Positions 40,220 through 49,541 of a stretch of 64,000 nt of DNA are shown piece after piece (the stretch's first letter is position 1; every line of letters starts with the position of its first letter). Below the pieces are notes generated by a model. The model was not told where the DNA came from, searched no databases, and was given only the letters and a program-made list of their open reading frames with translations. Location of the stretch: NCBI RefSeq assembly GCF_030551755.1, contig NZ_JAUPEC010000004.1, positions 150,873 to 214,872 on the forward strand, read 5' to 3'. The DNA comes from Pseudocolwellia sp. AS88. GTDB lineage: Bacteria > Pseudomonadota > Gammaproteobacteria > Enterobacterales > Alteromonadaceae. The position numbers and the translations under genes were made by a program.

Positions 40220-40337
40220 TTAACTTTTAATAAAGGAAAATTGAATTATATGATTTAAAACTAAGAGTTTGCTTGTCATCATTCTATAAAATTGATTAAC
40301 ATGACCACTTAATTCTATTTATACTAACGCTTTTCTT

Positions 40338-41252
40338 ATGATTTCATTCAAACAGCTCTCTTATGCTTTAGCCATTGAAAAAACCTTACATTTTAAAAAA
40401 GCAGCTGAAGCCTGCAATGTGTCTCAGTCAGCTTTAAGTACCGCGATAACAGAGCTTGAAAGGCAATTAGATGTCACTATTTTTGAACGAAATAACAAGC
40501 AAGTACTTATTACAGATAAAGGCGAGCTTATTCTCAACAAAGCGAGAAGAGTGAAGTTAGAATTAGACGAATTACTGCAAATAGCTCAAGTTGATAATCA
40601 ACCATTCGCTAACCCAATGAAAATAGGTGTTATTCCAACTATTGGCCCTTACCTTTTACCTAAAGTATTGCCTGAAGTAAGAAAGCAATATCCTGATTTC
40701 AAATTACGTATTATAGAAGAGCAGTCGCATAATTTAGTTGAGATGGTACGCACAGGTGATATTGATGCTGCAATACTTGCCTTACCCTTCCCTATTGACG
40801 GCTTAATGAGTTTTGAATTTTGGAAAGAAGATTTCTATTGGATTTGTCATAAAGATGAATACCTGCCTTCGATGCAAGAAATCACCAGTGACGAATTAGA
40901 AATTGACAAACTCATGTTGTTAAAAGACGGGCATTGTTTAAAGCAACATGCTTTAGCAGCCTGTAGCTTACAAAATAAAACCCAAGAATCTGATTTTGAC
41001 TCAACCACTTTGTATACGCTTATTCAAATGGTAGCGAGCAAGTTAGGTTCTACGTTAGTTCCGCACATGGCGCTAGATCAGTTGATATGTAATGAGTCGG
41101 AAATTAGAGCCGTACATTTAAATGAGCCAGGCCCACACCGTTCTATAGCCTTGGTTATACGACCAAACTATGTGAGAACAAGCGAACTAACAATACTGAT
41201 GAATATATTTAAAAGCCAACTATCGAATTCTTGTAGTTTAGCTGCAGAATAG
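40338..41252 (+). CDS. Second OxyR-type LysR regulator
   Basis: 304 residues. The HTH (1-60) has AAEACNVSQSALSTAITELE. The effector domain repeats the OxyR layout, with C200 and C209 in DGHCLKQHALAAC, the same spacing and position as the OxyR at 21435. Flanking FDSTTLYTLIQMVASKLGSTLVPH again follows OxyR. It is divergent from katG, so katG and the downstream ccp are its likely targets. Overall it is clearly diverged from the first OxyR (the DNA-binding helix differs: SALSTAITELE against PTLSGQIMKLE), which suggests a different operator. Confidence 0.88.
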   Translation: MISFKQLSYALAIEKTLHFKKAAEACNVSQSALSTAITELERQLDVTIFERNNKQVLITDKGELILNKARRVKLELDELLQIAQVDNQPFANPMKIGVIPTIGPYLLPKVLPEVRKQYPDFKLRIIEEQSHNLVEMVRTGDIDAAILALPFPIDGLMSFEFWKEDFYWICHKDEYLPSMQEITSDELEIDKLMLLKDGHCLKQHALAACSLQNKTQESDFDSTTLYTLIQMVASKLGSTLVPHMALDQLICNESEIRAVHLNEPGPHRSIALVIRPNYVRTSELTILMNIFKSQLSNSCSLAAE

Positions 41253-41393
41253 CGCTAGCCACATTGAGATAAGTATCTCTCAATAAGCTATAGAAAATAA
41301 CTATAGGTAGACTCACCCAATGGCATCTAACATTTACACTGTTTTATATACAAATGGCGAGTCAGCCTTCTTTTTACAAGAAAGTGGGATTAG

Positions 41394-41476
41394 ATCCTCC
41401 TTTCACACATTACCAGTTACAGCTATATTTTTAAGTTATTGATCTACTGATAACAATTACGTAATGTCGATATTAA
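41394..41476 (+). repeat. Dispersed repeat, copy 1
   Basis: The segment from ATCCTCCTTTCACACA to GTAATGTCGATATTAAT is about 80 percent identical by eye to 63440-63523. It is noncoding and lies 30 bases upstream of a small zinc-ribbon gene. The second copy lies 87 bases upstream of another small gene. The family is unknown to me. Confidence 0.7.
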
Positions 41477-41505
41477 TAAATAACGGTTAGGTATACGGAG
41501 CATGC

Positions 41506-41757
41506 ATGGACGATTTTGATTGGATTGATAGAAGCTCAGGAGAGCGATTCCATTCTGCAATATACAATTGTCCTGATTGTAGTAAAAAAGTTTCATTCGG
41601 TGATAATTTTTGTCGGCATTGCGGTATAAAATTTACCCCTCAAATGTGTAATCACATGAAGAAAAATTTAAAACTGCTTAGTGATAGTAATTTCAAACAT
41701 TTAGTCATAATCATGCTTATAGTTTTGGTTATTATATTGAGTACTGTACTTTCTTAG
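41506..41757 (+). CDS. Small zinc-ribbon membrane protein
   Basis: 83 residues. A treble-clef zinc ribbon (CPDC...CRHC, residues about 25-46) is followed by a C-terminal transmembrane helix (about 62-82), with LVIIMLIVLVIILSTV. ACGGAG lies five bases upstream of the ATG, so it is expressed as annotated. Such proteins occur as membrane-tethered zinc ribbons of unknown role. It is preceded by a dispersed repeat and sits alone. Confidence 0.75.
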   Translation: MDDFDWIDRSSGERFHSAIYNCPDCSKKVSFGDNFCRHCGIKFTPQMCNHMKKNLKLLSDSNFKHLVIIMLIVLVIILSTVLS

Positions 41758-41975
41758 TTTGGTTATATTGTATACCTAAGAAAATGAACTAGGACAAAAA
41801 ATAACTGGCTAGGTTTCGCTCCACTTCACATTTTTGACAACTTAGAGTTAGCATGTAAACGGCTTGTTTTTTAAGTAAAAATGCAGCGAGACACTTATTC
41901 GCTGGCTTCGCCAACGACACTCACAACGGCTCTTTAGCAAGGGTTTGCTTTCAATCTACAATGGAGTAATTAAAA

Positions 41976-42314
41976 TTGTCAGATAATAAATTTGAACAAG
42001 CATTTAGTGAAAATAGTTTTTGGGATAAAACCAAGAAATTTGCAAAAGCGGCAGGTGAAACTGTTTTAGAGCCTGCACTAAAGCTTTATTATTCAGCTCA
42101 AGATTCCGATACTCCTTCTTGGGCTAAAACTACCGTTTACGGTGCACTTGGATATTTTATTTCACCAATAGATGCGATTCCTGACCTTACTCCTATTGTT
42201 GGTTATTGCGATGATCTCGGAGTCCTTGTAGCAGCCACAACAACCATAGCTGTATATATTAAAAATGAGCACTCCGAAAAAGCAAAAGAAACATTAAAAA
42301 AATGGTTTGTTTAA
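41976..42314 (+). CDS. DUF1232 (YkvA-type) membrane protein
   Basis: 112 residues. The TTG start at 41976 is supported by TGGAG nine bases upstream. The C-terminal half matches the short DUF1232 pattern: TTVYGALGYFISPIDAIPD followed by LTPIVGYCDDLGVLVAA. The family is widespread and of unknown function. The upstream 180 bases are noncoding. Confidence 0.85.
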   Translation: MSDNKFEQAFSENSFWDKTKKFAKAAGETVLEPALKLYYSAQDSDTPSWAKTTVYGALGYFISPIDAIPDLTPIVGYCDDLGVLVAATTTIAVYIKNEHSEKAKETLKKWFV

Positions 42315-42397
42315 TACAAAGATAACAAGTGATTATGGTTTCAAATCTTAATGATTAATCCATTTTGGCATCTCAATGTAACTGTTCGAGCTAAATA

Positions 42398-42434
42398 AAA
42401 AGAGGAAACAGATAAGCACCTATTTCCTCTTTTG
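42398..42434 (+). terminator. Terminator after the DUF1232 gene
   Basis: AAAAGAGGAAA (42398-42408) pairs perfectly with TTTCCTCTTTT (42423-42433), loop 14. It lies between convergent genes and can serve either strand. Confidence 0.7.
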
Positions 42435-42501
42435 TAATACTAAACCTTTACTTTAAACGCAGGTTTCTAATGTTAGTAACAGCGAGTGTTAATAACTCAG
42501 C

Positions 42502-44487
42502 TTAATGAATACCTTTTATGAAAGCGTCACACGATTCGTTAAATTCAGCTTCTTTTACTTCTGACTGTAACTGACAACCCACTAAGTAATTTACGTCTTT
42601 AGACTTTGTTTTAACGAGTTTTTTGTCTTTAAAGTTGGCGCTAAGATTCATGTATTTACTGATCAGCTTCCCTTCATTTAACAATTCAAAATTATATGGT
42701 GTTTCTAGCTGAGTAAACTTCTGCCAAAAATCTTTATAGCTGTCGCTGGCTTCGTCGGCTAGGTCGTAATATTTAGAGATATAAAACGCGCCATCTTCGT
42801 TAATATTAGGGCTAAAATCTAATGTCCCGATCACTAACTCGTTGGTATTTTCAGGGTTCACTTCAATACCTGCGTATAAGTTACTGTCGTTAGTAAGTTT
42901 CAGTTTTTCCATGTCGCCTGAAAAGCCAGCTAATTCAAACTCAATGTTGTTTTTGTTAATTTCAAAACTTGAGTCGTGAAGGTACTTAGGCAGAATTTTA
43001 TCAGGTAATTCTAAAAATTCTTTCCATTCACTTAGTTTAGCTGAGTAAGACAACATGGTTCTGTGTAGGTTATCTGGGTAAGCTTGCTTTTGTACTTCAA
43101 GCCAAGCGACTGAAGTTTGCAATAAATCACACGCAACACCTTTAGGAATAGGTAAACAGTAGATCATAATGGCTCTATCTGAATACTGATCATTCCATGC
43201 TGCCATTTGCCATACTCGACCATATTTGTCGGTGTGCTGTTCTTGGTAAACAGGCTCTCCATATGAAGCTATATATACTGGAGTACCTGATATTTGGCGG
43301 TTCCACTGCACTGACGATAAAAAGGTATCTAAAATGCCTTTTTTATTTTTAATAAATGCGGCGAGCTTAGTGTCTTCTGGCTTTTCTAATATAAACTGAT
43401 AGGTTCCCAACATTTTACTATTGTTACCGTACAATAATGATTGGTTTTTAGTGATGGTTATTTCACGTTGGTTTTCAGGGTTATGTAACAACCATTCACC
43501 ATTACCGTTAATATCAATAATAGACAACATCTTATCGTTAGGCTGGTTTCTTAAATATTTATCTACATTCTTATGTTTAGGGAAAATCTCGTTTTCGAAT
43601 TTGTCGGTAAATTCACCTCTGGCATCAGCAAAGCGGGTATAAAAGCTTTTTTCTGCTGCAGCTCTTAAATCCATAATGTCTTGAGGTAGCTTAGTGTTAA
43701 ATTTCCAAGTAAATCGGTGTCTTTGTAATGATTCAACTTCAGACATTTGTGGTGCAAAAAATTCAGCTTCTTTATCAGTAAACTTAATAAATTCTTGAAT
43801 AGGTAGTGCGTAGTTAAGATTTTCGTTAGATGACTTTTTAGTTACGATACCAACTACTTCACCTGCTAAGTTAAGTAACGGACCTCCACTATTACCTGGC
43901 GATGCTGCGGCTGAATAACGTATATTTTTCCATTGCCCATCTATAGCTTCGTATGTGAATGAGGTTAGTGAACCTTTTCTGAAAATAACGCCTTCTCCTA
44001 AGGCATTGCCCGCAGCATAAACTACATCACCTTCTTCGTAGTCATCGCTAAATGCAAACTTATGATACTTAGAGGTGTCACCTTCAATAGAAAACTGGAT
44101 AAGGTCTCGATAATTTGAGAACTTCTCAACTTTTTTGATTTTGAATAAGTTGCCTTTACTGTCGCGAACAGCATAGTTTTTAGCAAATAGAGAATAGTTA
44201 CCAATATTAAAAACATGTGCCGCAGACACTAAAGTATTGTCGTCAATTAAAAAAGCTGTACCTACGCTGTGTTGTTTGTCTTTGCGAATATGGAAGGGAA
44301 TTAAATCTTTAGGAAATTCATCTTTGTAGATGGTGTTATCTTCTAGTTTTAAGGTAACAACTTCGAAAATGCCTTTCTTTAAGGTTTTTATCTGACTTGA
44401 AAGTAGTTCCTCTTTTTCGGCATAAGCTGGAAGTGAAATACTGAGTACTAAAATACACTTTAAAATAAATCGATAAGCTTTATACAT
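42502..44487 (-). CDS. Exported trypsin-like serine protease with unknown C-terminal domain
   Basis: 661 residues with a signal peptide ending near PAYA. The protease domain (about 70-245) has VGTAFLIDDNTLVSAAHVF (catalytic His), a NYRDLIQFSI segment (catalytic Asp), and ASPGNSGGPLLNLAGEVVGIV (catalytic Ser and oxyanion hole), the HtrA/trypsin-like (peptidase S1) arrangement. The remaining about 410 residues are not recognised: no PDZ domain is visible, and it is rich in beta-type and charged segments such as WNDQYSDRAIMIYCLPIP. Probably a periplasmic protease with a dedicated substrate-binding domain. Monocistronic. Confidence 0.85.
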   Translation of the reverse strand: MYKAYRFILKCILVLSISLPAYAEKEELLSSQIKTLKKGIFEVVTLKLEDNTIYKDEFPKDLIPFHIRKDKQHSVGTAFLIDDNTLVSAAHVFNIGNYSLFAKNYAVRDSKGNLFKIKKVEKFSNYRDLIQFSIEGDTSKYHKFAFSDDYEEGDVVYAAGNALGEGVIFRKGSLTSFTYEAIDGQWKNIRYSAAASPGNSGGPLLNLAGEVVGIVTKKSSNENLNYALPIQEFIKFTDKEAEFFAPQMSEVESLQRHRFTWKFNTKLPQDIMDLRAAAEKSFYTRFADARGEFTDKFENEIFPKHKNVDKYLRNQPNDKMLSIIDINGNGEWLLHNPENQREITITKNQSLLYGNNSKMLGTYQFILEKPEDTKLAAFIKNKKGILDTFLSSVQWNRQISGTPVYIASYGEPVYQEQHTDKYGRVWQMAAWNDQYSDRAIMIYCLPIPKGVACDLLQTSVAWLEVQKQAYPDNLHRTMLSYSAKLSEWKEFLELPDKILPKYLHDSSFEINKNNIEFELAGFSGDMEKLKLTNDSNLYAGIEVNPENTNELVIGTLDFSPNINEDGAFYISKYYDLADEASDSYKDFWQKFTQLETPYNFELLNEGKLISKYMNLSANFKDKKLVKTKSKDVNYLVGCQLQSEVKEAEFNESCDAFIKGIH

Positions 44488-44726
44488 TAACTTTATTCCT
44501 TTTAGTTATTATTTTTATCCTTAATCAACCCCTATCTGGTTTTGATAAAAGCTTATTTAATATAGCACTAAAAGATTAAATTAATAAGGTGGAAAGCGTA
44601 CGTAAAATTGTGTGCACTTAATCGGCATTTTTATATACCAGATATCAACATTTCGGTGTTATTATGCCGCACTTTCATTCAATTTAATTAGCACTCCATG
44701 TTAGTTTTAACTTTCAAGACAAGCCA

Positions 44727-45407
44727 ATGTTGAGCTTGCCTAAAACTTTCTCTTCAGACGATACCACATCGCTTTTTGAATCAATTACTAATGACATAGT
44801 AGATAAAGGTTATAGTATTCGTCCTTATGCTTTGCCTGAGCATTTAGCGCAATTACTTTTGCAACATGTCACTATGTTAGATGAAGAAAAATTCAAACGT
44901 GCCGGGATCGGGCGTGCAAATGATCATGTTGTAAATGACTTTATTCGTACTGATGAAATATGCTGGATAACAGGTAATAGTGATGCGGGCAGTGCTTGGA
45001 TAAAATGGTCTGAGTCTTTACGTATTTATTTAAATAGGCACTTATTTTTAGGCTTGTTTTCATTTGAAAGCCACTTTGCTCACTACGCCAAAGGTGACTT
45101 TTATAAAACGCATACTGACGCTTTTAAAGGTGAAGGTAATCGTATGTTGTCGGTAGTAGTTTACTTAAACCAATACTGGTTACCTGATGATGGTGGCGAG
45201 TTGGTTATTTACGATAAACAACAATCCACATCAGCGGTTATTGATAATAGTGTTATTAAAGTAACGCCTAATTTTGGTACTATTGTTGTTTTTTTAAGTG
45301 AAGAATTTCCGCATGAAGTATTACCAGCAAAACGCGACAGATACTCAATAGCAGGTTGGTTTAGATTAAATAACAGTATTGCTAATAATATTGATCCGCC
45401 TAGCTAA
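44727..45407 (+). CDS. 2-oxoglutarate/Fe(II) oxygenase
   Basis: 226 residues. The Fe(II) ligands are in HYAKGDFYKTHTDAF (HxD) and the distal His in EEFPHEVLPA; the following RYSIAGWF holds the 2-oxoglutarate-binding Arg. SVVVYLNQYWLPDDGGELVIY is the prolyl-4-hydroxylase/SM-20-type strand. It is a cytosolic SM-20/Egl-9-like hydroxylase; the substrate protein is unknown. Good start context is weak. Stands alone. Confidence 0.85.
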   Translation: MLSLPKTFSSDDTTSLFESITNDIVDKGYSIRPYALPEHLAQLLLQHVTMLDEEKFKRAGIGRANDHVVNDFIRTDEICWITGNSDAGSAWIKWSESLRIYLNRHLFLGLFSFESHFAHYAKGDFYKTHTDAFKGEGNRMLSVVVYLNQYWLPDDGGELVIYDKQQSTSAVIDNSVIKVTPNFGTIVVFLSEEFPHEVLPAKRDRYSIAGWFRLNNSIANNIDPPS

Positions 45408-45429
45408 ATAACACGTTTAACCGTTGTAA

Positions 45430-45465
45430 GCTCAAGCGATTTTTCTTATAACTAATCACTTGAGC
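45430..45465. terminator. Terminator between 2OG-oxygenase and DUF1348 genes
   Basis: GCTCAAGCGATT (45430-45441) pairs with AATCACTTGAGC (45454-45465) with one mismatch, with a T-rich loop. It lies between two convergent genes. Confidence 0.6.
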
Positions 45466-45493
45466 CTATTAATTTACAAGTTTAGCTCAAGAA

Positions 45494-45964
45494 CTACAAA
45501 CCTAGCTCAGATAAACTTGGAAAATCATCAGGGCGAACGGCCCCTTCCCAGGTAAATAATCGGTCTTTTTCTTCAATAGGCAAATCGTTTATGCACGCAT
45601 AACGTTTTTGCATTAGTCCGAGTTCATCAAATTCCCAATTCTCATTACCGTAAGCACGAAACCATTGATTTTCAGCATTCTTATACTCATAAGCAAAACG
45701 CACTGCGATTCGATTATCGGTAAATGCCCACAACTCTTTAATAAGTTTGTAATCTAATTCTTTCGCCCACTTCTGGGTAAGAAATTCTACAATTTCAGCT
45801 CTTCCGTTGATAAAAGATGAACGGTTACGCCATGAACTGTCTGGACTGTAGGCTAAAGATACGGCTTCTGGGTTTTTATTGTTCCAACCATTTTCAGCAG
45901 CTCTAACTTTTGTTTTTGCGCTTTGTGCATCAAATGGTGGTAGTGGCGGACGTGGGTTTTCCAT
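45494..45964 (-). CDS. DUF1348 / NTF2-like protein
   Basis: 156 residues. A SnoaL/NTF2-like cone fold is indicated by [55 protein letters not shown] and [12 protein letters not shown], the DUF1348 pattern. No catalytic residues can be named. It is divergent from a TetR regulator whose operator-like repeats lie in the 169-base gap, so it is the likely regulatory target. Confidence 0.82.
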   Translation of the reverse strand: MENPRPPLPPFDAQSAKTKVRAAENGWNNKNPEAVSLAYSPDSSWRNRSSFINGRAEIVEFLTQKWAKELDYKLIKELWAFTDNRIAVRFAYEYKNAENQWFRAYGNENWEFDELGLMQKRYACINDLPIEEKDRLFTWEGAVRPDDFPSLSELGL

Positions 45965-46044
45965 GAATCTATCTCCGAGTATTAATTTAGTTTCAGGTGC
46001 TTAAAGTAAAAGTTAAATAAGCCATTGGTCTCATAACAAAAGAG

Positions 46045-46087
46045 TAGACCGACTTGTCTATTGAGTTAGGGTAGACAACTTTGTATA
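46045..46087. promoter_or_regulatory. Tandem TetR operator-like palindromes
   Basis: TAGAC-CGACTT-GTCTA (46045-46060) is a perfect palindrome. A second copy, TAGAC-AACTTT-GTATA (46072-46087), differs at one half-base and starts 27 bases later. Both lie between the divergent DUF1348 and TetR genes. TAGAC-N6-GTCTA resembles sites reported for TetR-type regulators of electrophile response such as NemR. Confidence 0.6.
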
Positions 46088-46133
46088 CTTACGCAACACT
46101 TTTATTGCAAAGTGCTATAAGTCGCTAATAGAG

Positions 46134-46724
46134 ATGCAAACAATGCTAGTAGAAAAGGTAAATGATAAACGTACGCAATTAATTGATACTGCATTGCAGC
46201 TATTTTATCTACAAGGTATTCATGCCATTGGTATTAATGAAATATTAGCAACATCAGGTATCGCCAAAAAAACCTTATACAATCATTTTTCAAGTAAAGA
46301 AGTCTTGATACAAGCTTGTGTAATAGAGCGAGACAAACGTTTTATGGCATGGTTTGAGGAGCAATGCAGTAATGCTCATTCAGTATCTGAATTTATTGAA
46401 AAATTATTTGATGGGTTAGATGATTGGATTAATAATCGCGTTTCCCAGATAGGGAATTTTGATGGCTGTTTTTTTGTGAATACAGCAGCAGAATATGGTA
46501 ACTCTGATAGTGAAATTTATCAGTTATGTATGCAACATAAATTGAATATTAAACGCTGCATAGAGCAGCAACTTGCCTTAATGCTTAACGATAGCAAAAG
46601 ATTAAAAAGCCTAACTGACTTGTTATTACTGCTTAAAGAAGGCGTTATTAATTGCGCCTACGTGATGAATGATAAAAAGGCCGCAGTGAAAGCTAAACCT
46701 TTAGCTTTAGCATTTAACGATTAA
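46134..46724 (+). CDS. TetR/AcrR-family regulator
   Basis: 196 residues. The HTH (about 10-57) reads TALQLFYLQGIHAIGINEILATSGIAKKTLYNHFSSKE, typical of the AcrR branch. The C-terminal helical sensor domain has a Cys (NFDGCFF) which could be a reactive switch, but no effector can be assigned. The start may be at 46134 or at the ATG at 46143. It probably represses the DUF1348 gene and itself through the two upstream palindromes. Confidence 0.9.
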   Translation: MQTMLVEKVNDKRTQLIDTALQLFYLQGIHAIGINEILATSGIAKKTLYNHFSSKEVLIQACVIERDKRFMAWFEEQCSNAHSVSEFIEKLFDGLDDWINNRVSQIGNFDGCFFVNTAAEYGNSDSEIYQLCMQHKLNIKRCIEQQLALMLNDSKRLKSLTDLLLLLKEGVINCAYVMNDKKAAVKAKPLALAFND

Positions 46725-46798
46725 GGATTAGGGTAATAACGTAGCTAGATTGTTTAGCTCAATTCGTTAATAAAAACTAACTCATAAAAAACTAGGCC

Positions 46799-46833
46799 AT
46801 AAAAAAGCAGCCTGCGTATTCACTTAGGCTGCT
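46799..46833 (-). terminator. Terminator of the SulP-USP operon
   Basis: AGCAGCCT (46806-46813) pairs with AGGCTGCT (46826-46833). On the minus strand, a T6 tract (46801-46806) follows the stem. It lies 37 bases after the end of the stress-protein gene. Confidence 0.82.
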
Positions 46834-46869
46834 AAATATATTTGAAAGGTAAACTAATGATAAAAAGAA

Positions 46870-47721
46870 TTAACGCAAAATCACCATAGGTAAGTTCGTT
46901 TTTTCCATCATTTTTAATGTATTACTACCAAGAAAGACTTGCGCTATTTTAGAGCGTGAAAAAGCGCCCATCACTAGCATTTCTATCTTATTTTCAGTTT
47001 TGTAATCCATTAAAGCATCATAAATATTACCTTCTAAAAAGCTGGCTTTTACGTTAAAACCGCTTTCTATGAGTAACTTTTTAGTTTGCTCAAACTTCTC
47101 TGCTATGGCACTTTGCTTATTATTTACTGTCACTAAATGACAAGTTAAATTATGCAATAATCCGCCTTCAATAATACGTTTAACCGCGGTGTCTGCAGTT
47201 TCACGCCCATCATAAGCTAACATAAAGTTTTCAGGTTCTGTAAAGCCTTTATTCGCGATAAGTACTGGCGTATTTACATGACGAATAATCTGCTCAATAT
47301 GCGAACCTAAAGCTTTAAAGTTTTTCCCATGGTTTTCACCTGAACGACCAAGAACAATAAAGCGAGCATCGGCTTCAAGATCACAAATAGCTTCAGTAAT
47401 GTCGCTGTGGCGTTGCGTTTTTTCAACCGAACTACAGCCGTTATCCGTTGCAAGCTTAGAAGCTTGCTCTAACATTTCATTACCTACAGTTAATGCAATT
47501 TTGCTGCGCTGTTCATCTAATAAAGACATTTCTTTAAGTAAAGATGAATGCGCACCTAAGCCAATACTGCCACTTAAATTTTCTACTACAGGCGTATTTA
47601 CCTTTTCGATAGCATGTAAAAACAGTATGGTTTTGTTAAGCTTTTTAGCTGCCCAAATACCTGCATTACAAACGTCATCTGCATAAGCTGAGCTATCTAC
47701 ACATGTAATAATATTGTTCAT
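46870..47721 (-). CDS. Two-domain universal stress protein
   Basis: 283 residues. I place the start at the ATG at 47721 (MNNIITCVDSS), preceded by AGGGGATAACA, rather than at 47814, which would overlap the SulP gene. Two UspA-type domains are visible, the second with a GxAFSRSKIAQVFLGSNT ATP-binding-like motif (MGAFSRSKIAQVFLGSNTLK). SulP ends 10 bases upstream, so the two are co-transcribed. It may modulate the transporter, which is inference. Confidence 0.88.
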   Translation of the reverse strand: MNNIITCVDSSAYADDVCNAGIWAAKKLNKTILFLHAIEKVNTPVVENLSGSIGLGAHSSLLKEMSLLDEQRSKIALTVGNEMLEQASKLATDNGCSSVEKTQRHSDITEAICDLEADARFIVLGRSGENHGKNFKALGSHIEQIIRHVNTPVLIANKGFTEPENFMLAYDGRETADTAVKRIIEGGLLHNLTCHLVTVNNKQSAIAEKFEQTKKLLIESGFNVKASFLEGNIYDALMDYKTENKIEMLVMGAFSRSKIAQVFLGSNTLKMMEKTNLPMVILR

Positions 47722-47731
47722 TGTTATCCCC

Positions 47732-49219
47732 TTAGTGACCTGCCATGAACTTTTCAACTTCCTTCGGATCGTTATGTACACCAAACTTATCAACAATCGT
47801 TTCTGTTGCTTCACTCATTCCAATAATTTCTACTTCAGCACCTTCACGTCTGAACTTAATAACGACTTTATCTAGTGTTGATACTGATGTTATATCCCAA
47901 AAATGAGCATTACTTAAATCAATAACCACTTTACTTACGACTTCTTTAAAATCAAATGATTCAACAAACTGCTCTGAAGAAGCAAAGAAAACCTGACCAA
48001 TAACTTGGTACACACGTGTATCTTCAGTAGATTTATCAGTTTTAACCACCATAAAGCGACCAATTTTGTTGGCAAAAAATAAGGTTGCTAATAAAACACC
48101 TACTAACACGCCCATCGCTAAGTTATGCGTAGCTACTACCACTACAACAGTTGCAATCATAACAATACTGCTTGAAAGCGGATTTTTCTTTAAGTTAATC
48201 ACTGATGTCCAAGAGAAAGTACCAATTGAAACCATGATCATTACTGCAACCAGTGCAGCCATAGGAATTTGTTTTATCCATTCATCCATAAATACCACCA
48301 TGATGATCAAGAATAAACCAGCAACAAATGTAGATAATCTACCTCTACCACCTGACTTCACGTTGATAATCGATTGACCAATCATCGCACAACCAGCCAT
48401 ACCACCCATTAAGCCAGCACCAATGTTTGCAATACCTTGACCTTTACACTCACGGTTTTTATCACTTTTCGTGTCGGTTAAGTCATCAACAATAGTCGCT
48501 GTCATCATGGATTCAAGTAAACCAACAACGGCAAGGCCAATTGAATAAGGTAGGATAATCATTAAGGTATCTAAATTTAATGGAACATCAGGCCATAAAA
48601 AAATAGGTAAAGTATCAGGTAATTCACCCATATCACCAACGGTACGAATATCTAAACCAACAGCCATAGCAACACCTGTTAAGACAACAATACATACCAA
48701 CGGAGATGGAATAGTTTTGCCAATAACAGGTAAGTATGGAAATAGGTAAATAATCCCAAGCCCTGCTGCTGTCATTGCATATACATGCCATGTAACGTTT
48801 GTAAGTTCTGGTAATTGCGCCATAAATATAAGAATAGCTAAGGCGTTTACAAAGCCAGTAACCACTGAGCTAGAAACAAAACGCATTAAACTGCCCAGCT
48901 TTAAATAGCCGGCAAATATTTGAAACACACCTGTTAATAACGTTGCAGCAAGAAGGTATTCAAGCCCATGTTCTTTAACTAGGGTTACCATTAATAATGC
49001 CATTGCACCTGTAGCCGCAGATATCATACCTGGACGACCACCAACAAAAGCAATAACAACTGCGATACAGAATGACGCGTATAAACCTACTTTAGGGTCA
49101 ACGCCTGCAATAATAGAAAAAGCAATAGCTTCTGGGATCAAAGCCAACGCCACAACAATACCTGCGAGTAGATCGCCTCGAACATTAGAGAGCCAATCTA
49201 GTTTCATTTTTTCTAACAT
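47732..49219 (-). CDS. SulP-family anion transporter with STAS domain
   Basis: 495 residues. It has 10-12 hydrophobic helices, the SulP segments ALALIPEAIAFSIIAGVDPK (substrate-binding region) and MGGMAGCAMIGQSIIN, and a short C-terminal STAS domain (about 400-490, KVVIDLSNAHFWDITSVSTLDKVV). It is one of the short bacterial SLC26-like proteins; sulfate, bicarbonate and related anions are the usual substrates, and I cannot decide between them. The STAS domain is cytoplasmic and regulatory. USP follows 10 bases downstream. Confidence 0.9.
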   Translation of the reverse strand: MLEKMKLDWLSNVRGDLLAGIVVALALIPEAIAFSIIAGVDPKVGLYASFCIAVVIAFVGGRPGMISAATGAMALLMVTLVKEHGLEYLLAATLLTGVFQIFAGYLKLGSLMRFVSSSVVTGFVNALAILIFMAQLPELTNVTWHVYAMTAAGLGIIYLFPYLPVIGKTIPSPLVCIVVLTGVAMAVGLDIRTVGDMGELPDTLPIFLWPDVPLNLDTLMIILPYSIGLAVVGLLESMMTATIVDDLTDTKSDKNRECKGQGIANIGAGLMGGMAGCAMIGQSIINVKSGGRGRLSTFVAGLFLIIMVVFMDEWIKQIPMAALVAVMIMVSIGTFSWTSVINLKKNPLSSSIVMIATVVVVVATHNLAMGVLVGVLLATLFFANKIGRFMVVKTDKSTEDTRVYQVIGQVFFASSEQFVESFDFKEVVSKVVIDLSNAHFWDITSVSTLDKVVIKFRREGAEVEIIGMSEATETIVDKFGVHNDPKEVEKFMAGH

Positions 49220-49541
49220 AAATAACCTTGTAGTATGTTTAACAGCAACGCCTTACAAGCACTGAATGATGAGCAGCAAATTTACGCTTTTCATCTATGC
49301 CTTAACGTTTATGTTTTTTGTTTTAATTGTTTATAAAATCTTTTGTACTAACGCACCCACCGCATTTACGGTACGAGAATGTCACGCTGAAACTGGTGAC
49401 TTAAAGAAGAGAAATAGTTAGGGCTGCATAATCTACAAAACCTTACTTTTATTTCAAAAAGTACGAGTATCTATTATACAGCAAATTTGTTGAACAATTA
49501 AATAAGAACCTGCTTAACACCGCCTTTCTACCGTACTTATT

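Noticed and set aside
41325..41495. ATCTAAC...GTTAGGT as attC ends before the zinc-ribbon gene
   Set aside because: Inner arms do not pair and the span is too long; kept only as a dispersed repeat.
41761..41975. Integron attC-like segment before the DUF1232 gene (GTTAGCA, CGCTCCACTTCACA)
   Set aside because: No matching RYYYAAC partner, no valid GTTRRRY core and no integrase or cassette array.
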